In this document: piece by piece, positions 58,168 to 64,000 of the stretch
Layout of the letters: each line of letters begins with the position of its first letter
Numbering within the stretch: position 1 is the first letter of the stretch
DNA from: Halictus rubicundus
Taxonomy: Eukaryota > Arthropoda > Insecta > Hymenoptera > Halictidae
Assembly: GCF_050948215.1 (NCBI RefSeq)
Contig: NC_135163.1
Span: 2,108,001 to 2,172,000, forward strand
DNA: 64,000 nt
Direction: 5' to 3'
Program-made: the position numbers and the translations under genes
Notes under the pieces: generated by a model
The model's database searches: none
Told to the model about the DNA's origin: nothing
Seen by the model: only the letters and a program-made list of their open reading frames with translations

Positions 58168-58891
58168 AACGATTACTTGTCGCGTGAGCCACCGTTCCCA
58201 TATTCGAAAATATCAAATCCGTCACCCACCGTCCTTGTTTCCTGTGCAGCAGCGGCCGTTAGGGCATTGCTCTCGTGCGCTAGCTAACGTTCGACACTGC
58301 CAAATCCTTTGTCATTTTCAAAAACCCCACTCCTTATTCCTTCCGCTGCCGGTGGCCCCGCACAGTATAAATAACCCGCGATAACCGCTGCGCGGGGTCC
58401 TTTGACACGCTCGATCGCTCGATCACAGTCTCGTTATACCTTCGTTTATTCGTACGCTTCACGACTATTCACTCTCCCAAATCGTGCGCTTCACGATTTG
58501 CGCGTCACACCATCGACTTCCATTTATTCGCCGTGATCCCGTACCTTCCTGTATTCACCTCTTTTCTTGTATATTTTCCGCTTTCTTTCAATGTATTAGT
58601 TTTATACCATACAGTCCACTATTACTCTCTACCTGTCTCTATCGCAACCTATATACCTCATTCCTCTCGCTATAGTTCCAAATAATGACCTTTAACTGAT
58701 TTTGAACTAGAAAATTTATGACAAAGCAATGATAACTTCGAAATGTGCAATAATTTTTATTCGGGATTCGAATTCTGGAGCTCCCGGCCGTTACGATAAC
58801 CGTCGAGCGTTCCCTCCAGTTCTCTTTTTTTTTCTAGGTGTTTCGAGTCACGTAGCGATCGCTCGTTACCGTTGGGCGAGGTCGCATAATA

Positions 58892-59657
58892 TGCAAGGGT
58901 CAAAATCTTGATAAATTGACGCTTCAATATTTCAATGAGCAGTTTAGAAGTGGTCAATTGTGTTTCCTAAAAGTCCAATCTACGTCTGTCCAGAGCCCAA
59001 ATTGCGAATTTCCACCTCATCGTGGAGTAAGCATGACGTCACAAGATGGCTGCCGCTGAGAGATTCTCTTAATTTCGAGAGATTTAGTGTTCGTATCGAA
59101 AAAAAGGCTCTGGATAGACGTAGCAAAGACGTGTACAAACACGGTGGTATGCATTTTTAATTGATTACTTATGTAAGACGTAAAATGTCTAGAAAAAAAG
59201 GCACAATTTTGCGGTTCCGCTTACTAGCGCCACGGTCTCTCCGCGGCAAACACTGTACGCTGCGACAGAATACGGTCGATAATGCAGATCGATAGTACAG
59301 GTTTACGTATGTACGATATGTATGCTGCGGAATAGTGCAAATTACTCCACGATGAGGTAGAAATTCGCAATTTGGACTCAGGACAGACGTAGATTGAACC
59401 TTTCGGAAAGACAATTGACCATGTATAAACTGCTCGTTGCAATATTGAAGCGGCAATTTGAAAAAGTTTCTGATGCTTGCACGTTTCGCTACACGAATAT
59501 GCTGCCGAATATTGCAAATTACTCCACGATGAGGTAGGAATTCGCAATTTGGGCTCTGGACAGATGTAGATTGGACTTTTAGGAAACACAAGTGACCACT
59601 TTTAAACTGCTCATTGCAATATTGAAGCGTCAATTTGTCAAGATTTTAACCCTTGCA
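58892..59657. mobile_element. Inverted-repeat element with about 145-base arms
   Basis: Left arm from TGCAAGGGT at 58892 and right arm ending near 59657 are near-perfect inverted copies. A third partial copy of the arm lies at about 59330-59460. The interior holds the 50-base piece also found at 17506. No transposase. Probably a MITE. Confidence 0.65.
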
Positions 59658-60420
59658 AGTTCATATACGTATATGGATTTCATGTATGTGTGGTCACACA
59701 GGCTCGACCTGCCGGCCCCCTAGGCTCACCCCTGGCGGAGCAGCTCTCTTCTTTTCCCAGTTCTGGTTTTCGCTCAAGTCAGATTCAATTCGCGTGCTAT
59801 TAGCGTTCGTTCTGTCCTTTCGCGATTTTCAATACTTTGTTTCGTCGAACTATTCAACGCCTGTGATTCTTCGACCAACCGATATTTCCGCGTCGCGGTG
59901 TGTGACTCTGCTCGTGACAAGATTTTCCTACGCTCGCGTTGAAGATTTTCCGATCGCGACGGCCCTCGTCAAGGTGCCGCTCAAGATTTCCGGCGAGATT
60001 CGAAGCAGAGGCTATCATTCTGTAAGATTTCCGTGCGTTGTTCGGCGACTAACAGGGCTACGGTCTTGACATAGACAATAAAGTGCATTTAGAACCGAAA
60101 GGACAACATTCTGACTCTCCCGTCTTCTCCTTGCCTCCTCGCGCGCTCATTTCTGAGTGGTCCCCGCCCCCAGGCGACTCCGACCGTCGGTCGACGCCAA
60201 ACAATTTTATTTGAATTAAATTAAATGTTCGAAATTATGACCTTGAGCAGTAACACAAGCATCTAACCGTTTTACAAGGCAATCAATTGTACTTTCAATT
60301 GTTTCTGCTGGAATTGATTTACAAGATCTAATTATTATTTCTTGCATGTTCTCTGGTGTAGTCGGTTGATCACGATATACATCATCTTTCAGTGTTCCCT
60401 ACAAAAAAGAATCAAGTATC

Positions 60421-61108
60421 TTGCGAATAATATTTCTATTGCACAAATTCCACCGATATCACATATCGCTCCACCAAGAACTTCATGAAAGAGATTTTGA
60501 AAATCTCGTAAATTTTTGTGAGTGGGGTTTTTGGCCAATTAGAAATGATAGCCGATTGTTTATTAACGTATTATTTATTAGTGAGGCTTCCTTCACAAAT
60601 CATGGTCAAGTTAATTTAAGAAATACTGGAGTAATGCGAATCCACAATGGTTACGACAAGCAGATAAACAACGACCCTGGACTATCAACGTTTGGTGCGG
60701 AATTTTGAGGAATAAATTAATTGAATACTTTTTTATTCCCGGCACAATAAATTTTTAGAAGACATGCCTTTAGAAATTTGTGGAGTAATGTGGCACCAAC
60801 TCGATGGCTGTCCCGCTAATTCTTCACGTACTGTAAGAGAATTTCTGAACAATAATCGCTGGATAGGACGTAATGGACACATACCATGGCCAGCTCGTTC
60901 ACTCGATCTAACTCCTCTTGATTTTTTTTGTAGGAAACATTCAAAGACGATGTGTATCGTGATCAACCGACTACACCAGAGAACAGGCAGAAAAGAATAA
61001 TTAGATCTTGTAAATCAATTCCAACAGAAACAATTAAAAGTACAATTGATTGCCATGTAAAACGTTTAAATGTTTGTATTACTGCTCAAGGTCATGATTT
61101 CGAACATT
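60421..61108 (+). pseudogene. Broken mariner-like DDE transposase
   Basis: Plus-strand pieces: EASFTNHGQVNLRNTGVMR, then after frame breaks QLDGCPANSSRTVREFLN, RWIGRNGHIPWPARS, SLDLTPLDFF, and a C-terminal part ending near FEHLN. This is the wording of Tc1/mariner-superfamily DDE transposases common in insects. Several stops and frameshifts separate the pieces, so it is dead. The last 165 bases also occur inverted at 60226-60400. Confidence 0.7.
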
Positions 61109-61727
61109 TAAATTAATTCAAATAAAATGATTGCACATTTTGAAGTTATGATTGCTTTATCATAAATTTTCCAGTTCATGGTCATTTGAAGGTCATAGAA
61201 GATCAGGTCATTGACCTCGTCTTGACATCAGGTACAACACTGTGAAGTTAAAAATATATGGTGCTATTTAAAAACCATCGATGACCTTCAAAAAAATTTG
61301 AAACCGACTGCTATTGGAACGTTTTTTTATTTCACCATATTTGCCCCCTGTAACAGCACAACTTTCCTCTAACATTTTCTTTTATTTCTAAGCCTAATGG
61401 AGCTATTTAGGTGGCCTGTTTCTCATAAACCACCCGGTATAAAGATATATGCTACATCCGAAACGGTAATGGTTTTATGACGCATTATGTTATTAGCGAT
61501 ATCATAATGTAAGCAAGGATAGGTTACATTGTTAGATGTTACGTAGCTAAATGGAAATATTATTCGTTTAGTATTGCAATTGTCTATGTTGTCGTTCGAC
61601 AAGAGAACACCGGTATCGATATCCTTCGATTTTGTTTACACTTGAATTTCCAGCTCCAGCTACCACCATGTGAAGGGAATTTAAACGTTCTGCAGGCCAA
61701 ATTTGTACTCCGCGGGAAAAATTAAAA

Positions 61728-62176
61728 ATGTCCGCGGAATACGGTGCTCGTTCGTCCACTTCGTTATCGAATACATTATCTATCAAGGAGAACGAATCTT
61801 GCACGAATGTGAGAATTGTTGATACATACGTAAATATTTTTCTTCTAAGCACGCCGTTGTGCAATGATAAAAGTATACGCGTAATCATTATTTTCAGCTC
61901 ACGTCGCGAAAATGTTGTCATAAATCGTATTACTATGTGTGCTTGGGAACTTTGGCGCATATGGTACACACGCAAATACAAAGAAATTACACGAGAAGCG
62001 ATCGTTTGTACTCGACTGGTTCAAAATATGCGCAAGATCTCTATAAATGGGTGCGTCGATGCAAGTGCAGAGAATTGTTGGTAGATGACTTTTACAGGTC
62101 GTTTATCGCTTCGGTAGCCCTATTTGCAGTGGGCGCTAAACTCGTCAACGAACTAACAGAATGGAAAGTTTCTTGA
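61728..62176 (+). CDS. Unrecognised small protein, two exons, 119 residues
   Basis: Exons 61728-61808 and 61898-62176 join in phase 0 (GTGAGA donor, TTTTCAG acceptor). The product starts MSAEYGARSSTSLSNTLS, then a basic middle (QIQRNYTRSDRLYSTGSKYAQ), a Cys pair in RRCKCRELL, and a C-terminal hydrophobic stretch (FIASVALFAVGAKLVN, about residues 95-110) that could be a short membrane segment. I do not recognise the family. Support for it being real: the open frame across a well-formed intron, and mainly conservative differences in exon 2 from the duplicate at 43 kb. It converges tail to tail with SDE2, stops 117 bases apart. Confidence 0.55.
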
Positions 62177-62293
62177 TACGTAGGAAACATATTTTTCAAA
62201 ATAATAACAATAATACTCTCGAATGAAATACTGATTATTGTTTTACTATGCAAACACTTGTACAATATTACATGTAAAATACAGAAAGAGAAC

Positions 62294-63269
62294 TTATTTA
62301 GTATTAGTATTAGACGAGAGTCCATCTCTGGGCACCACCGGATTGACATCTAACGATTCGCTGCGATTTATCGCGACGGAATCATTGTTTGATGCTGGCA
62401 CGTTACTCGAATTTTTATTTTCTATTCGACGATCAGAACTATCTTCCGAGTAATTATTTTCCATCCCGGTTATATTCCCGCTGGTTCTACCGCTTTCGTC
62501 GCTAGAGTGTCCACTATCGTTTGATAATCGTCCGGTTTCATTCGTTTTCGTAACTTTTGTTTCTTCATTGCCACTTTCATCGGAACTATCTAATTCGTCG
62601 GAATCGATATCAATATCCAGTAATGTTCTTTTCTTATTGGGTTTAAATTCTTCGTTGTGTTTTCTTTTTAATCCTGACTCGCCAGCAATTTTGAACCCTT
62701 CCTCGACAGCGTCGCCAACCCTTTCCGTTAAGGCCGATCTCTCACGATCATAAGTCTGATCTTTGAATTCGTGTTTCGGTTCGGCGCAAAGTCGTTCCAA
62801 TTTTTTTTTCTTACGCTCCGCAGCTTCTTCGTCTCGCTTGCCTTGCCTCTCGATCCAAGCCTTTAATCTCTTCTCCTCGTTAATGTCGCGAAGTCTACGG
62901 CCACTCAAGTCTCTGCAAGCCTCTCGATTCGTAGTTTTCTCGATTTGTGCACCGATTGCGCGCAACATCGATCCGAAGCCTCCTTTCCCTCCGAGCAGAC
63001 GTGGAACGACAGAAACGCATCCACCGTAGCAAGTGCCATTTTCATCCACAAGTTTTCCATTGTGTACGATATAAAAGTTGTCGTGCGAGAAATTCTACAA
63101 TCGAAAACTTTTGGTCACTTGAATGCAACATTTTAAGGTTAGATCAAGTAATTGCGCTACTTACCGTTAAATCTTCAATTCGATTGCGCAATTCAGCAAT
63201 TTTAATAGACGTGTCAACGGTAAAAACTTGTTTTACGCCAGATGCAGTACTTATTTGTACATTTATCAT
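62294..63269 (-). CDS. SDE2: SDE2, ubiquitin-like precursor protein of genome maintenance and splicing
   Basis: Exons 63269-63165 and 63094-62294 join in phase 0 to give 301 residues. Residues 1-71 form a ubiquitin-like domain (starts MINVQISTASGVKQVF) ending in LLGG71/KGGFGS, the conserved site where a deubiquitinase releases the C-terminal part. The following GFGSMLRAIGAQIEKTTNRE and ACRDLSGRRLRDINEEKRLK are the signature of SDE2. In human and fission yeast cells the processed protein acts in pre-mRNA splicing and the replication-stress response. The C-terminal half is acidic and Ser-rich (DIDIDSDELDSSDESGNEE). The protein is shorter than human SDE2 and I see no SAP domain at the end. The gene to its right (63902) is divergent. 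Confidence 0.88.
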
Positions 63270-63901
63270 TTTGATTACTCACAAAAGAACGCTGTAAACA
63301 TACACTCTACTTCCTGAACTGTTCTAAACCTCGTCTGTTGTCTGTGATCATCATGTGATCGTGACCTCCCAAAGAGACAGAAAGTCAGCAATGTAACAAA
63401 AATCTGGAAAACGCTATCTAACGGTAGACCTCGGAACGAAACAAAGTCTCCGTACAGCGCCGTTCTATGTAGTACGCAAACGCTCAAACTAATAACCAAA
63501 AAAGTTACCGACAGAGAGAAGTAGGCATTCATAAAGCGGAAATGCTTAAACCACACAAACACAGATGTATACATACATGCAGAGAGGATAGAGACATGCA
63601 TACATTGGTATGCATATAAATAAAATAAATACAGGATCTTGAAATGGGCGAGGGTGGCGTCGGACAAGCATTGATAATGAAAAACGAAAGAGCGGACACA
63701 TCGAAAAAACGAAGAAAATAATTCTAGCAACTTGATATCCTCGCGTTTACATCTTCCTAACCCAAGTGGTGCGATATTTGTAGGCGTTGGTATCAACTTG
63801 GTATTCAGTAAGAAATAAGTTCTATATAAAGATTATTCGCTGCGATAATTTCAATGCATTTTTCTAATTTTATACGTCACGCACACGTGTATGTATTTAT
63901 A
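63270..63901. other. Intergenic between divergent SDE2 and the next gene
   Basis: About 630 bases, presumably holding both promoters. A long minus-strand open frame crosses it (about 63275-63796) but is hydrophobic, Cys- and Phe-rich without domain features, and is not called. Confidence 0.5.
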
Positions 63902-64000
63902 ATGGTTGAAGAAGGAAATATAGATTTTCATGTTAGAAATGATGACTATACCATTGTATTACAGGAAATTCGATTAAATTATACAAAGTCGGCACAGCAA
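63902..64000 (+). CDS. N-terminal part of an unidentified gene, runs off the window
   Basis: An ATG at 63902 opens a frame of 33 codons to the window edge: MVEEGNIDFHVRNDDYTIVL and then QEIRLNYTKSAQQ. The composition is that of a soluble protein. The family cannot be told from this piece. The frame stays open to the last base, so the exon continues. Confidence 0.5.
   Translation, partial: MVEEGNIDFHVRNDDYTIVLQEIRLNYTKSAQQ

Larger units (their letters stand above)
57838..61437. mobile_element. Composite mariner-like transposon remnant
   Basis: Inverted ends: TTAGGCTTAGAGATATAAG at about 57848 and its counterpart (TTAGGCTTAGAAATAAAAG read inward) ending near 61397, each followed by GGGGGCAAATATGGTGA. 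The right end continues to a MITE-like tail near 61437. The interior holds a broken transposase (60421-61108), an inverted-repeat element (58892-59657) and GC-rich LTR-like sequence (58.0-58.7 and 59.7-60.2 kb). Edges are approximate. Confidence 0.5.
61453..63395. repeat. Parent copy of the segmental duplication at 42.6-44.6 kb
   Basis: Covers the 119-residue gene and SDE2 with their shared 3' ends. The homology stops at about 63395, just before AAAATCTGG, where the other copy switches to TGTAGGGAG. Confidence 0.85.

Noticed and set aside
63275..63796. 173-codon minus-strand frame upstream of SDE2
   Set aside because: It overlaps the SDE2 promoter and 5' region, has low-complexity hydrophobic composition and no recognisable domain.

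Overview
This window is nuclear DNA of an insect. Its genes have short spliced introns, there are many class I and class II transposons, and it carries insect-type CLIP-domain serine proteases. Hymenoptera (ant, bee or wasp) is my best guess, from the protease cluster and the transposon types, but the sequence does not prove it.

Layout. (1) 1-4.44 kb is a conserved single-copy flank: the first coding exon of COQ6 (minus strand) and a complete eight-exon FAM161-family gene (plus strand). (2) 4.68-56.3 kb is a tandem array of CLIP-domain serine protease genes, all on the minus strand. There are two lineages, here called A (five coding exons) and B (three coding exons). From low to high coordinate the order is A1, B1, A2, B2, B3, [orphan B first exon], A3, B4, A4 (pseudogene), B5, B6, so the ancestral unit was probably an A-B pair duplicated several times. 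Both lineages start with a separate signal-peptide exon that ends in phase 1 and splices to a clip-domain exon. (3) 56.4-61.4 kb is a graveyard of DNA transposons and LTR-like pieces. (4) 61.4-64 kb is a second conserved flank: a small unrecognised two-exon gene (plus), SDE2 (minus) and the start of another gene (plus). A decayed copy of the first two of these sits inside the protease array at 42.6-44.6 kb.

The protease array shows graded loss of catalysis. A1, B4, B5 and B6 keep the His-Asp-Ser triad, the trypsin-type Asp in the S1 pocket and an Arg activation site. A2 has lost the catalytic His and its activation site. A3 has lost the Ser. B1 and B2 have lost both His and Ser. B3 has lost the Ser. 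B1 and B3 have also lost the clip domain. Five of nine full-length members therefore look like non-catalytic serine protease homologues, a class that in insects often acts as cofactors of active clip proteases in prophenoloxidase or Toll cascades. The mix of active and inactive copies may form such a set; that is inference.

Mobile DNA between the genes: a full-length Ty1/copia element with visually identical LTRs but a changed RT active-site residue; an intact hAT element; three copies of a non-autonomous hAT-like element (two carrying the same solo LTR); a Transib-like non-autonomous element in protease introns; a Ty3/gypsy fragment with a nested solo LTR; piggyBac remnants; and a broken mariner-like element. 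Several insertions have exact target-site duplications, and all gene calls were made by reading splice sites and phases by eye.
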